Shown: positions 17,920 to 27,310, counted from the stretch's first letter. The stretch: 64,000 nt of DNA from Planktomarina temperata RCA23 (GCF_000738435.1 NZ_CP003984.1:2728001-2792000); one strand, 5' to 3'. Notes: generated by a model not told the origin, from the letters alone. Made by a program: numbers and translations.

Positions 17920-18291
17920 ATGACGTCATGGATTACCATTTGCGACACCTGCAAACGCGAGGGCTGGACACCACAGACCCAGCCCCTCACCGATGGCGAA
18001 ATATTCGCAGGCTTAATCGAAGACAGAGCCGCAAGCGCAGGGGTAAAAACCAGGCGTGTCTCCTGCATGATGGGCTGCGTGCGGGCCTGCAATGTGGCGG
18101 TGCAAGCTCCTGAAAAGCTGTCTTATGTCTTGGGAACATTTGAGCCAAGCCCCGAAAATGCCCAAGCCATTGTAGATTATGCGGCACTGCATCAAGCCTC
18201 AGAAACCGGCCAAGTGCCCTACCGCGATTGGCCACAAGCGGTGAAAGGCCATTTCACCACGCGCATGACCCCTTTGCCGGACACGGACTAA
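17920..18291 (+). CDS. DUF1636 family cysteine-containing protein of cobalamin clusters
   Basis: A 123-residue protein starting MTSWITICDTCKREGWTP with an AGGAG ribosome site 8 bases upstream. Two cysteine groups are conspicuous: CDTC near the N-terminus and CMMGCVRACNVAV in the middle, consistent with binding a metal or Fe-S centre. DUF1636 proteins typically sit beside cobalamin genes, and here the stop overlaps the cobC start (TAATG), so it is translationally coupled to cobC-cobD. A metal-binding role in cobalamin synthesis or cobalt handling is inferred from this association. Confidence 0.82.
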   Translation: MTSWITICDTCKREGWTPQTQPLTDGEIFAGLIEDRAASAGVKTRRVSCMMGCVRACNVAVQAPEKLSYVLGTFEPSPENAQAIVDYAALHQASETGQVPYRDWPQAVKGHFTTRMTPLPDTD

Positions 18292-19238
18292 TGGCAGGCA
18301 ATGGGCGAGATCACGGGGGCGGTCTTGACGCGGCAGCAGCAGAATTTGGCGGCGCGCGCGGTGACTGGCTTGATCTATCCACCGGGATCAATCCGGAAAG
18401 CTACCCAATAACGAGCCTCGATTTGACGCCAAATGATTGGACGGCGCTGCCTGATAGCGGCGCAGATGCGGCGCTATGTGCCGCCGCCCGGCGATTTTGG
18501 CGGGTGCCAGCGCAGGCGGATGTTCTGGCTGTGCCGGGATGCTCTGCTGCCATCGCTCAAATTCCTGCACTTCAAGCTGCAGGCCAAGCCGAGATCGCCC
18601 TGCGCAGCTACAACGAACACGCCGCCGCCTTTCGATTTCATGGCTGGGACGTAGACGAACACCCCTCCTCTCCTGTGGCCCGTGTTGTGGTCCATCCCAA
18701 CAACCCCACAGGCATATTCCAAACTCAGATCACACCCGCGCCGCTGACGGTGATTGACGAGAGCTTTTGCGATATCGATCCGGCGCAAAGCCACATCGCG
18801 CAAGCCAAACAGCCTGGCCATATAATATTGAAAAGTTTTGGAAAATTTTGGGGATTGGCTGGATTGCGTTTGGGGTTTGCAATTGGAGATCCAGAGTTGA
18901 TCGACACTCTGCGACAAAGGCTTGGCCCTTGGCCCGTCTCTGGGATCGCGTTGAAAATTGGTGCCGCGGCCCTGGGTGACACCACTTGGGCCGAGCAAAC
19001 CCGGGCCCGGCTGGCCGCGGATGCAGAACGTCTTGACCGGCTCATGCGGCGCCAAAACGCCCGTCCTATGGGCGCCTGCGCGCTGTTTCGTACCTATGAG
19101 GTCGCGGATGCCAGGCAACTGCAACACCACTTAGCCCAACACAAGATTTGGACGCGGGTTTTCCCCTATAGCCCAACATGGATCCGACTTGGCCTGCCGC
19201 CGCAGGCGCAGTGGGCGCGGTTGGAGGCCGCCCTGTGA
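18291..19238 (+). CDS. cobC: L-threonine-O-3-phosphate decarboxylase
   Basis: This PLP enzyme makes (R)-1-aminopropan-2-ol phosphate for the nucleotide loop of B12 (CobC in the aerobic nomenclature, CobD in Salmonella). The 315-residue product starts MAGNGRDHGGGLDAAAAEFG and has WLDLSTGINPESYP, VVVHPNNPTGIFQTQ, VIDESFCDIDP and the PLP lysine in ILKSFGKFWGLAGLRLGFAI. The ATG shares bases with the DUF1636 stop codon; longer in-frame starts have no support. It overlaps cobD by 4 bases. Confidence 0.93.
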   Translation: MAGNGRDHGGGLDAAAAEFGGARGDWLDLSTGINPESYPITSLDLTPNDWTALPDSGADAALCAAARRFWRVPAQADVLAVPGCSAAIAQIPALQAAGQAEIALRSYNEHAAAFRFHGWDVDEHPSSPVARVVVHPNNPTGIFQTQITPAPLTVIDESFCDIDPAQSHIAQAKQPGHIILKSFGKFWGLAGLRLGFAIGDPELIDTLRQRLGPWPVSGIALKIGAAALGDTTWAEQTRARLAADAERLDRLMRRQNARPMGACALFRTYEVADARQLQHHLAQHKIWTRVFPYSPTWIRLGLPPQAQWARLEAAL

Positions 19239-20140
19239 CCCTGTTTTTGGCCCTTGTTCTGGATGCGCTGCTCGGCGAGCCAAAGTGGCTCTGGTCACGC
19301 ATGCCGCATCCAGCCGTGCTCATGGGCAATCTCATCGCCCGCGCCACCAGCATGTTCAATCATGCACCCCATCAAAAACCCAAAGGTGTGATTTTATGCA
19401 TCGGATTGGCTGGGCTAGGCGGGCTCGCCGGGCTTGTTTTGGCGCAACTTGGGCCTCTGGCTGAAATTTTGGTCACTGCAATCCTCGTGGCACAGAGATC
19501 CTTAATGCAGCATGTGCAAGACGTGGCCCAATCCCTGCGGCTGTCACTTGCCGCCGGGCGCAGGAGCGTGGCCATGATTGTTGGACGTGACACAGCCCAG
19601 ATGGATGCCCCGCAGGTGGCCCGCGGGGCCATTGAAAGCGCGGCAGAAAATTTTTCCGATGGGATTGCAGCACCCGTTTTTTGGTTCGCACTGGCAGGTT
19701 TGCCCGGGGTGATTATCTATAAAATGATCAACACCGCGGACAGTATGATTGGGTATAAGAACGAGACATATCGGGACTTCGGATGGGCCTGCGCCCGGCT
19801 GGATGATCTGCTGAATTGGGCGCCCGCCCGGCTGTCCGCCTTTGGAATTTGGCTGATCACCGGCTGTCGCACCTCCTGGGGCACTATCATCTCTGAGGCG
19901 AAATTGCACCGCTCCCCAAATGCCGGCTGGCCCGAGGCTGCGATGGCCTATGCGCTTGATATCAGCCTCTCAGGCCCCCGCAGCTATGAGGGGAAATTCG
20001 AGAAATTTCCTTGGGTCAACGCCGCTGGCCGCAAAAACATTGGTCCGGTTGCGATTGAAAAATCTATTCAAACTCTCTGGCTGACCTGGGGCGCGATGAC
20101 GCTTTTGGTGGCGGGCATGACCCTTGCATTTTTGTTGTAA
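19235..20140 (+). CDS. cobD: adenosylcobinamide-phosphate synthase
   Basis: CobD (CbiB in Salmonella) joins aminopropanol phosphate to adenosylcobyric acid. It is an integral membrane protein; the 301-residue form starting at GTG 19235 (TLFLALVLDALLGEPKWLW) overlaps the cobC stop in a GTGA arrangement and fits the family N-terminus. Conserved stretches include MPHPAVLMGNLIA, GRDTAQMDAPQVARGAIESA, NFSDGIAAPVFWFALAGLPG and NTADSMIGYKNETYRDFGWA. An upstream ATG at 19178 would add 19 residues with no family match. With cobC it provides consecutive steps. Confidence 0.93.
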   Translation: MTLFLALVLDALLGEPKWLWSRMPHPAVLMGNLIARATSMFNHAPHQKPKGVILCIGLAGLGGLAGLVLAQLGPLAEILVTAILVAQRSLMQHVQDVAQSLRLSLAAGRRSVAMIVGRDTAQMDAPQVARGAIESAAENFSDGIAAPVFWFALAGLPGVIIYKMINTADSMIGYKNETYRDFGWACARLDDLLNWAPARLSAFGIWLITGCRTSWGTIISEAKLHRSPNAGWPEAAMAYALDISLSGPRSYEGKFEKFPWVNAAGRKNIGPVAIEKSIQTLWLTWGAMTLLVAGMTLAFLL

Positions 20141-20179
20141 AAAGGCCTAATTACAAAGGGTTTTTGTTGGAGAATTGAT

Positions 20180-21349
20180 ATGCACCGCCTCTTCTTGTCC
20201 TGTGCCTTAATGTGTTACGCTGGCCTGGCCTCTGCCACTTGCGGCACAGATTGGGCATCGTTTATCAAAGACGTAAAACAAGAGGCTCTGGCACAGGGCT
20301 ACCCGCGCCCATTGGTGACGCGCTTTTTTGATGGCGCGGCGCAAGATCCCAAGGTCATCAAAGCAGACCGCCGACAAGGGGTGTTTCAAAAAGACTTCAT
20401 CAGCTTCTCTCAAGCCTTGATCTCGGAACATCGCTTGGTGCATGCACAGAAAAACGCGGGCAAATACGCCACGACCTTTGACAGGGTGTCCCGTGATTAC
20501 GGGATCCCACCTGGGGTCTTACTGGCCTTTTGGGCATTTGAAACGGATTTTGGGGTCAATCAAGGCAATTTTAACACGCTCAATGCGCTGCTGACCCTGT
20601 CGCATGATTGCCGGCGCCCTGAGCTGTTTCGTCCACAGGTTTTTGCAGCGCTTGAGCTTTACAAACGCGGTGATTTTGATCCGCGAGAGACGCAAGGCGC
20701 TTGGGCCGGCGAGATTGGTATGATCCAAATGCTGCCCGAAGATATTTTGGACAGCGGCACGGACGGGGATGGTGATGGCCGCGTTGATCTGCAAAACTCT
20801 GCCGAAGATGCACTTATGAGCGGCGGCCATATGCTGCGCCGATTGGGCTGGCAGGCCGGTGCCCCGTGGTTGCAGGAAATTGATCTGCCCGAGACTCTTG
20901 ATCTCACCCTCACTGGCCTCGACAAAAGCCAGACCGTCGCGCGCTGGCAGGCGCTTGGGGTGACCGGGCGACATGGCCCCCTCGAGCCCAGCGCGGGCCA
21001 AGCCTCTGTTTTATTGCCCGTTGGCCATAAAGGTCCAGCCTTTCTGACCTATCCCAATTTCAACGTCTATTTTGAATGGAACCAGAGCCTGGTTTATGTC
21101 ACCACAGCCGCCTATTTTGCCACGCTGCTATCGGGCGAACCGCAGTTTTATCCTGGAACGCCGGACACGGGCTTGACCGGGCAAGAAATGCAGGCCCTGC
21201 AACAAAAACTCATGGCCCGAGGCCATGATGTCGGCAAAATCGATGGTATTTTAGGCTCCAAAACCCGCGCGGCTGTGCAAGCAGAACAGGACAGGCTCAA
21301 TCTACCCGCCGATGCTTGGCCAACCCCGCAATTGCTCAATCGGCTTTAA
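20180..21349 (+). CDS. MltB-family lytic murein transglycosylase with peptidoglycan-binding domain
   Basis: A secreted muramidase-fold enzyme. Residues 1-20 form a signal peptide (LSCALMCYAGLASA then TCG). The catalytic domain has PPGVLLAFWAFETDFGVNQG, with the Glu expected for catalysis, GAWAGEIGMIQMLPEDIL, and WNQSLVYVTTAAYFATLLSG. A C-terminal peptidoglycan_binding_1 repeat (EMQALQQKLMARGHDVGKID, GILGSKTRAAVQAEQDRL) completes the 389 residues. It converges on smc, with a 155-base gap holding a striking set of inverted repeats. Confidence 0.92.
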   Translation: MHRLFLSCALMCYAGLASATCGTDWASFIKDVKQEALAQGYPRPLVTRFFDGAAQDPKVIKADRRQGVFQKDFISFSQALISEHRLVHAQKNAGKYATTFDRVSRDYGIPPGVLLAFWAFETDFGVNQGNFNTLNALLTLSHDCRRPELFRPQVFAALELYKRGDFDPRETQGAWAGEIGMIQMLPEDILDSGTDGDGDGRVDLQNSAEDALMSGGHMLRRLGWQAGAPWLQEIDLPETLDLTLTGLDKSQTVARWQALGVTGRHGPLEPSAGQASVLLPVGHKGPAFLTYPNFNVYFEWNQSLVYVTTAAYFATLLSGEPQFYPGTPDTGLTGQEMQALQQKLMARGHDVGKIDGILGSKTRAAVQAEQDRLNLPADAWPTPQLLNRL

Positions 21350-21476
21350 AAGACCTCTGCATCACGCCATTTCAACACGACATGAGGGCAGCGCCGGACT
21401 GGGCAGGCAGGCGCTGCCCGGTGTTGCCACCGGGCACAATTTTTTGGCTTGGCGCTGGGTTATGCAGAGGTCTTTT
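21348..21476. repeat. nested and overlapping inverted repeats between mltB-like gene and smc
   Basis: A 15-base perfect inverted repeat bounds the element: AAAAGACCTCTGCAT at 21348-21362 and ATGCAGAGGTCTTTT at 21462-21476. Inside, GGGCAGCGCC (21386-21395) pairs with GGCGCTGCCC (21410-21419), while GCCCGGTG (21416-21423) pairs with CACCGGGC (21428-21435) across a TTGC tetraloop. The two inner hairpins share GCCC at 21416-21419, so only one can form fully at once. The left arm overlaps the transglycosylase stop codon. It may serve as a bidirectional terminator (A-run and T-run at the ends) or a small structured RNA. Confidence 0.75.
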
Positions 21477-21504
21477 TAACGGCTTCATGCGACACACCGA
21501 GGCG

Positions 21505-24500
21505 CTAGGCCACCAGTTGCTCGGCTTTCTTCAGGTCAACCGAAACCAACTGGCTGACCCCTTGCTCCGCCATCGTCACACCAAACAAACGGTCCATACG
21601 CGCCATGGTCACCGCATGGTGGGTGATGATCAAAAACCGCGTGTCCGTCCTGCGGGTCATCTCATCGAGCAGGTCGCAGAACCTTGTGACATTTGCATCA
21701 TCTAATGGCGCATCCACCTCATCAAGCACACAAATCGGCGCGGGATTGGCCAAGAAGACTGCAAAAATAAGCGCCATCGCCGTCAAAGTCTGCTCACCGC
21801 CCGACAACAGCGAGAGGGTCGAGAGCTTCTTACCCGGTGGTTGACACAAAATTTCCAGCCCAGCATCCAACGGATCATCGCTCTCCACCAAAACCAAATT
21901 CGCCTCGCCGCCGCCAAATAAATGCGAAAACAGAGTGCCGAAGTTGCGATTCACCTCATCAAAAGCGGCCAATAAGCGTTCCCGGCCCTCTTTGTTGAGA
22001 CTGGCAATCCCACCCCGCAGCGTTTTGATTGCCTCTTCCAAATCTGTTTTCTCTTTGGTGAGCATATCAAATTCCTCGCGCACCTCTTGAGAATCCTCTT
22101 CCGCCCGCAGGTTGACCGCGCCCAGCGCCTCTCGTTGCCGGCGCAAACGCGCCACCTCTGCCTCCACCTGTTCAGAGGGCGGCATTTTCAGCGGGTCGAC
22201 CTCCAATTGTTCCAGCAGGTTTTGCGGCTCTGTTTGCAGCTCCTCACGGATGCGCTCCGCCGCCAAACCCACCGCCTCCAAAGCAGCTTCAGAGCGCGCC
22301 TCAGCGCCAGCCCTTTTTTCGCGGCTTTCCGTGGCCACGCGCCCAGCATCACGCTCGGCCTCAGACGCTTGGCGCATGTCCATCTCGGCCCGCGCCAAGG
22401 TATCAGCGGCCAATTTCCGGCGCGTTTCCGCTTCCTCTAACGCGGAGATGAGCTCTGCCCGCTGGCTTCTTATGTTATCGGGCTCTGCAAGTGCTGTTGC
22501 CAAGTCTGCTTCAGCCTTGCTGTGGCGCTGTTCCAGCTCGACGGCGCGCGTTTTGGCATTTCCCAAACGCTCTTGCCAGCTGCTAATATCTTTGTTCACT
22601 GCCGCAATCCGCTTGACCCGTGCTTCGCCATCACTGCGCAGCTCATCATGTGCCGCACGGCGGCTCATCATAGTGACCCTGCTGGCTTCAACGGTCAGCC
22701 GAATGTCCTCCACCCGTGCCCGCGCAGCGCCAAGATCTTCCAAGCCTTCGCGGTGGGTTTGTGCGTCACGCAGCTGCACGCGCGCTTCACTCGCCTCTTC
22801 CCCATAGCGTGTGACAGCGAGCGCCAGGGCCTCAACGCGCCCGCCGGCAAGATTGCGCTCCGCCTCAGCCCGAGACAAAGCACGCCCCGCATCGGCCATC
22901 ATCCGATCTGCGGCCTGGCGCGCCTCGCGGGTCTCTTGATCGGTTTTTGTCAGGGTTTGCAATTGACCAACCAGCGCTTGATGCGCAGTTTCCGCTTGGC
23001 TTGCCACCGCCTGCGCCTCTTTTAACTGTGATTGCAAAGCCTGAAGGCGATTGCGTTGCTCGAGCGCCAAGGCCGCCGCAGAGGGGGCGTCCTTGGCTTG
23101 GGCGCGAAACCCATCCCAACGCCAAAGATCGCCATCTCGGCTGACCAGTCTTTGCCCTGGTAAAAGAGACCCATGCAGCCGCGCACCTTCCTCGGCTGTC
23201 ACAAGACCAACTTGTGCAATCCTGCGGTTCAACACGCCGGGAACAGTGACGTATTGCCCAAAACTTTCAACGCCCTCCGGCAGGCGGGGCGCGGTGTCAT
23301 AGTCCTGCAGCTGAGCCCAGCCTGAGCGCCCGTCCGCGGTCACGGCCGGGGCTTTGAGATCATCGGCCAAGGCAGCGCCCAAAGCCTTTTCATATCCGCT
23401 TTCAACATGCACTTGGTCAAGCAATTGGTCGCCTTGACCGCGGTTGCGTTCCACCAATTTCGCCAGTGCGGAGACTTCTGCCTGCAACGCATTGACGACC
23501 CCATTTGCCTCGGACCTGGCAGTCCGTGCACTGTTTTCTTGGGTCAGGCACTCCGCCCGTCGCGCCTCCGCCTCAGCCAAAGCCGTTTCGGCCTGGGCGA
23601 CGGCCTCAACAGCGGCCGCCTCATCAAGATGGGCTTGCGCGTAGGCCGCTGCGGCGTCACTGGCCTGTGTGCTGGCCTCAGCCACCGCCGACTTGGCATT
23701 GATCTCTTCGGCCTCAGCCTTGGACAGGCGTTTTTGGGCATCCTCAACGAAGCGATCCGCCGATTGATGGCTGGCGGCGAGACGGGCTACATCTTCGGTA
23801 ATCTCCGCCAATTGCGATTCACGATCGTGCAAAACAGCCGCCGCCTGTGAGGCCTCCGCGGCCGCTTTTTGCACTTTTTCGCTCTGCCCGGCCCCGGCCT
23901 CTTCAAGCTCTGCCAGTTCTTCGCGCAGCCGCGCGATTGTATCGCCGGCATCGGCATTCAGGTTTTGCTCCCGCGCCATATCAGCCGCCAGCTGGGCGAT
24001 GCGTTGCTCCAAAGTGTGAATGGTTTGCTCAGCCCGCTTCGCTTGATCGCTGAGCGTGTCTTTTTGCACATTCAGCCGCTGCAACACGGCATTGGCGATG
24101 GCCTCCTCCTCGCGCAGGGGCGGCAAGGCCGCCTCGCAAATCTCGCGGGCCTTCACAGATTTCTGAACTGCGGTTTCAGCCTGTGCCGCTGTGAGCGTAC
24201 CGGCGCGCAGAGCCTCTTCTGCGGCCGCGCGGGCCTCTTCTGCCTCTTGCCAACGGCGATACAGTAAGAGCCCTTCAGCCAAACGCAGACTGGCCCCCAA
24301 CTCTCGATAGCGGGCGGCTTGTTTCGCCTGCCGCGCCAATTGGGATAATTGATTGGCCAATTGTTCGATCACGTCATCCACGCGTGACAGGTTCGTTTCA
24401 GCGCCGCGTAATTTCAGCTCCGCCTCATGCCGCCGCGCATAGAGACCCGAAATTCCGGCCGCCTCTTCCAAAATCCGACGCCGGGCCTTGGGTTTGGCAT

Positions 24501-24960
24501 TGATCAATTCACTGATCTGCCCCTGCCGAACAAGAGCAGGAGAATGCGCACCCGTGCTGGCATCGGCAAAAAGCATCTGAACATCCCGCGCCCGCACGTC
24601 TTTGCTATTGGCCTTATAGGCAGAGCCAATATCGCGAGTGATGCGGCGGACCACATCCAAAAGATCACTTTCATTAAAGCTCGCCGGAGCCAGCCGTTTG
24701 CTGTTGTCGATTTGCAAACTGACTTCTGCAAAATTACGGGCCGGACGTGTGGCGGTTCCTGCGAAGATGACATCCTCCATCCCGCCACCCCGCATGGCCG
24801 TCGGGCGGTTCTCGCCCATGACCCAGCGCAGCGCCTCTAGCAAATTCGATTTGCCGCAGCCATTGGGGCCGACCACTCCGGTCAAGCCATCTGCAATAAT
24901 TAAATCTGTGGGGTCCACAAAGCTTTTGAACCCGTTCAATCGTAATTTCGAAAACCGCAC
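21505..24960 (-). CDS. smc: chromosome segregation SMC ATPase
   Basis: SMC organises and segregates the chromosome with ScpA/ScpB. The 1151-residue protein starts MRFSKLRLNGFKSFVDPTDL, with Walker A VVGPNGCGKSNLLEALRWV, long coiled coils rich in Ala/Glu (about 165-480 and 640-970), a hinge near residues 490-620 (HVESGYEKALGAALADDLKA), the ABC signature LSLLSGGEQTLTAMALI and Walker B APICVLDEVDAPLDDANV. The length matches other Rhodobacterales SMCs. scpA and scpB are not in the window. Confidence 0.97.
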   Translation of the reverse strand: MRFSKLRLNGFKSFVDPTDLIIADGLTGVVGPNGCGKSNLLEALRWVMGENRPTAMRGGGMEDVIFAGTATRPARNFAEVSLQIDNSKRLAPASFNESDLLDVVRRITRDIGSAYKANSKDVRARDVQMLFADASTGAHSPALVRQGQISELINAKPKARRRILEEAAGISGLYARRHEAELKLRGAETNLSRVDDVIEQLANQLSQLARQAKQAARYRELGASLRLAEGLLLYRRWQEAEEARAAAEEALRAGTLTAAQAETAVQKSVKAREICEAALPPLREEEAIANAVLQRLNVQKDTLSDQAKRAEQTIHTLEQRIAQLAADMAREQNLNADAGDTIARLREELAELEEAGAGQSEKVQKAAAEASQAAAVLHDRESQLAEITEDVARLAASHQSADRFVEDAQKRLSKAEAEEINAKSAVAEASTQASDAAAAYAQAHLDEAAAVEAVAQAETALAEAEARRAECLTQENSARTARSEANGVVNALQAEVSALAKLVERNRGQGDQLLDQVHVESGYEKALGAALADDLKAPAVTADGRSGWAQLQDYDTAPRLPEGVESFGQYVTVPGVLNRRIAQVGLVTAEEGARLHGSLLPGQRLVSRDGDLWRWDGFRAQAKDAPSAAALALEQRNRLQALQSQLKEAQAVASQAETAHQALVGQLQTLTKTDQETREARQAADRMMADAGRALSRAEAERNLAGGRVEALALAVTRYGEEASEARVQLRDAQTHREGLEDLGAARARVEDIRLTVEASRVTMMSRRAAHDELRSDGEARVKRIAAVNKDISSWQERLGNAKTRAVELEQRHSKAEADLATALAEPDNIRSQRAELISALEEAETRRKLAADTLARAEMDMRQASEAERDAGRVATESREKRAGAEARSEAALEAVGLAAERIREELQTEPQNLLEQLEVDPLKMPPSEQVEAEVARLRRQREALGAVNLRAEEDSQEVREEFDMLTKEKTDLEEAIKTLRGGIASLNKEGRERLLAAFDEVNRNFGTLFSHLFGGGEANLVLVESDDPLDAGLEILCQPPGKKLSTLSLLSGGEQTLTAMALIFAVFLANPAPICVLDEVDAPLDDANVTRFCDLLDEMTRRTDTRFLIITHHAVTMARMDRLFGVTMAEQGVSQLVSVDLKKAEQLVA

Positions 24961-25144
24961 CGAAACATGCCCTCGTGATTCTTCTGGCTTGAGTGTGCCG
25001 AAGCGATAGGGGCGGAGTCAACGCCGCCGACCCTTATCCTGTGGGTTCGAAGGAGTTATCCACAACATATTGACGCTTCACGGCGCAAATGCAGGTCACA
25101 CGGTCGCTCGGGAGCGATTGTGATTTCACGGGTGTTTGGCGCTT

Positions 25145-25354
25145 TTACTCGCCAGCTTCACTGTCTTTATTGGCAGCGCGATAGCCGTTGAGCCAATCGA
25201 ACATCGCGGAAATGTCAAATTGGTCCACTAACTTTTGAAGATCCACCTTCTCAGGCTCTGCGGCCGGCTCAGGTACAGACGCCGGCTCAGGCTGGGATTG
25301 CAAGCAGCCGGTCAAAGCGGTTGCCAAAACGACAAAAATCATCACTTTTTTCAT
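25145..25354 (-). CDS. small lipoprotein, function unknown
   Basis: A 69-residue protein with a lipoprotein signal: MKKVMIFVVLATALTGCLQS, with the lipobox LTGC at residues 14-17. The mature part is Pro/Glu-rich (PEPASVPEPAAEPEK), then a short amphipathic segment DLQKLVDQFDISAMFDWLNG. It lies upstream of smc on the same strand but 184 bases away, so co-transcription is uncertain. No named family recognised. Confidence 0.72.
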   Translation of the reverse strand: MKKVMIFVVLATALTGCLQSQPEPASVPEPAAEPEKVDLQKLVDQFDISAMFDWLNGYRAANKDSEAGE

Positions 25355-25586
25355 CTCAAACTCTAAAACTATTTACGCACTGCGCCCTGTATCGCCGGCC
25401 TTCCTGCCCCAAGTCAAGCGCCACCGCGCCCGGTACATCCTTTGGCTGCGTGGGTATAGCTTTGCTCCTCACTCATGCTCAACCAAACATTCCACAGCGA
25501 CGCAGCTTGCGTTACCGCAGCAATTGGGTCAGCCTTTTGGTCAAGGCGATAAGACAGATGTCTGCGCGCAAGAACAGGAGAGAGCT

Positions 25587-26378
25587 GTGTTCGATTTGGA
25601 ATTAAGCGGGAAAGTGGCCCTCGTAACCGGCGGCAGTGATGGCTTGGGCCGCGCTGCGGCGCACCGGCTGGCGGCGGAAGGGGCTTTGGTTGTCATTTGC
25701 GGCCGGCGGGCCGCACATGCGCAACAGGCCGCACAGGATATGACAGCCGCGGTGCAAGCCTCGGGCAACAACGGTGGCCGGGTTGTGGGCCTTCGTGCCG
25801 ATGTCACAAATGCAGAGGATTGTGACGCGTTGATCGCCGAAATTGAGCACCGTCACGGCGGCATTGATATTTTAATCAACAACGCCGGCGCATCCGCCGC
25901 TATGGGTTTGGCTTTGGTGGAGGATGACCTGTGGCTGTCAGATTTCAATCTCAAGGTCATGGCGGCCGTGCGCTTATCGCGGCTTGCTATTCCGATAATG
26001 AAAGCGCGCGGTGGCGGGGCCATTGTCAATGCCAGCATAGGCGGCGGCAAAGCGCCAAATGCAGGCGCGCTGCCCACAAGCGTCATGCGCGCGGCTGGGT
26101 TGAATTTAACGAAATCTTTGGCGCAGGAATTTGCTGCCAGCAATATCCGCGTCAATGCCATTTGCATTGGCTACTTGAAATCAATGCAATGGATCCGCCG
26201 AGCTGAAAATGGCGATCCCAGTTCAATTTACGAAAATTTCTCCCAAAAAATACCAATGGGCCGGATGGGTGAGGCTGAAGAATATGCCGACCTCGTGGCC
26301 TTTTTGAGTTCGCAAAGGGCCTCTTACATCACCGGCACGGCCGTTAATCTTGATGGCGGGCTCTGCCCGGTCGTATAG
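25587..26378 (+). CDS. short-chain dehydrogenase/reductase
   Basis: A 263-residue SDR oxidoreductase. The nucleotide-binding motif is VALVTGGSDGLGRAAAHRLA, followed by DILINNAGASAAMG. The usual catalytic YxxxK is replaced: the region reads GALPTSVMRAAGLNLTKSLA, so the Tyr position holds Ser-Val-Met and the Lys is absent, while IVNASIGGGKAPNAGA supplies the usual Ser region. This makes catalysis by the standard mechanism doubtful. The GTG at 25587 (FDLELSGKVALV) is chosen because AGGAGAGAGCT precedes it; the frame is open further upstream. It is followed 55 bases later by the TauE/SafE gene. Confidence 0.85.
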   Translation: MFDLELSGKVALVTGGSDGLGRAAAHRLAAEGALVVICGRRAAHAQQAAQDMTAAVQASGNNGGRVVGLRADVTNAEDCDALIAEIEHRHGGIDILINNAGASAAMGLALVEDDLWLSDFNLKVMAAVRLSRLAIPIMKARGGGAIVNASIGGGKAPNAGALPTSVMRAAGLNLTKSLAQEFAASNIRVNAICIGYLKSMQWIRRAENGDPSSIYENFSQKIPMGRMGEAEEYADLVAFLSSQRASYITGTAVNLDGGLCPVV

Positions 26379-26433
26379 GCGCCAATGCGCAGGGGCTGAG
26401 GCGCCTGCCACTCATGTAAAGTGAAGAACATTT

Positions 26434-27204
26434 ATGGACTACAGCTTTGGTTTTTGGTTTTTCGCAACCCTGGCAGCCATTGCTGTTGGGCTTGGCAAGG
26501 GAGGGCTTCCAGTGGTCGCAGCCTTGGCCGTGCCGAGCCTGTCGCTTTACATGTCTCCCATTGCCGCCGCAGGCTTGCTTTTGCCGGTGTATATTGTCTC
26601 CGATGCCTTTGCGCTTATCGCCTATCGCCGAGACTTTAACCGCCAGGTGTTAAAGATTGCGGCAATAGGAATGACTCTGGGGGTGGCGATTGGCAGTGTT
26701 ACGGCACATTTGATCATAGAATGGCTGATTACAGTGTTGATTGGCCTGATGGGCGGGCTTTTTGCCCTGCGGATGCTCACCCAACGAGGCGATCCCGCAA
26801 AGAAGCCAATCCATACAGGCCGCGGGTTATTCTGGACAACCATCGCCGGCTTCACCAGCTTCATCAGTCACAACGGCGGCCCACCTTGGCAAATTTTCAC
26901 CCTGCCATTGAAGTTGCAAAAGTCAGTTTTCGTTGGCACTTCGGTCATTGCTTTTTCCTATTGTAATGCCATCAAGCTGATCCCCTATATTTGGCTTGGG
27001 CAAGTCAATATGCAAAGCTCCTTTGTCTCGCTCTTTTTGATGCTGCCTGCCGCGCTTGCCGTCTATCTTGGGGTTTTCTGGGTTAAAAAAATTCCCGAAG
27101 CGCTGTTTTTCAAATTCGTCACCTGGGCCTTGATGATCATATCGATCAAACTGATCTGGGACGGCCTCATGGACAGCCCTCTGGCACGGGGGGCCCTCTT
27201 TTAA
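26434..27204 (+). CDS. TauE/SafE family membrane exporter
   Basis: A 256-residue integral membrane protein of the TauE/SafE (sulfite/organic anion exporter) family. It has about eight hydrophobic segments, starting FWFFATLAAIAVGLGKGGLP, a GKGG motif typical of the family, then LLLPVYIVSDAFALIAYRRD, and in the second half TTIAGFTSFISHNGGPPWQI, the repeated family motif. The substrate cannot be told. It is downstream of an SDR gene and upstream of the ribosomal cluster, which starts 225 bases later. Confidence 0.85.
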   Translation: MDYSFGFWFFATLAAIAVGLGKGGLPVVAALAVPSLSLYMSPIAAAGLLLPVYIVSDAFALIAYRRDFNRQVLKIAAIGMTLGVAIGSVTAHLIIEWLITVLIGLMGGLFALRMLTQRGDPAKKPIHTGRGLFWTTIAGFTSFISHNGGPPWQIFTLPLKLQKSVFVGTSVIAFSYCNAIKLIPYIWLGQVNMQSSFVSLFLMLPAALAVYLGVFWVKKIPEALFFKFVTWALMIISIKLIWDGLMDSPLARGALF

Positions 27205-27310
27205 AGACCCGCCATTTTGTCCGACCGGCACGGTACAAAAGTCTCCTAAAACCTTCGCCTGGCCCTCTTGCCTCCCTCCCCGCCCCCTGCTATCAGCGCT
27301 CATCGTCATT

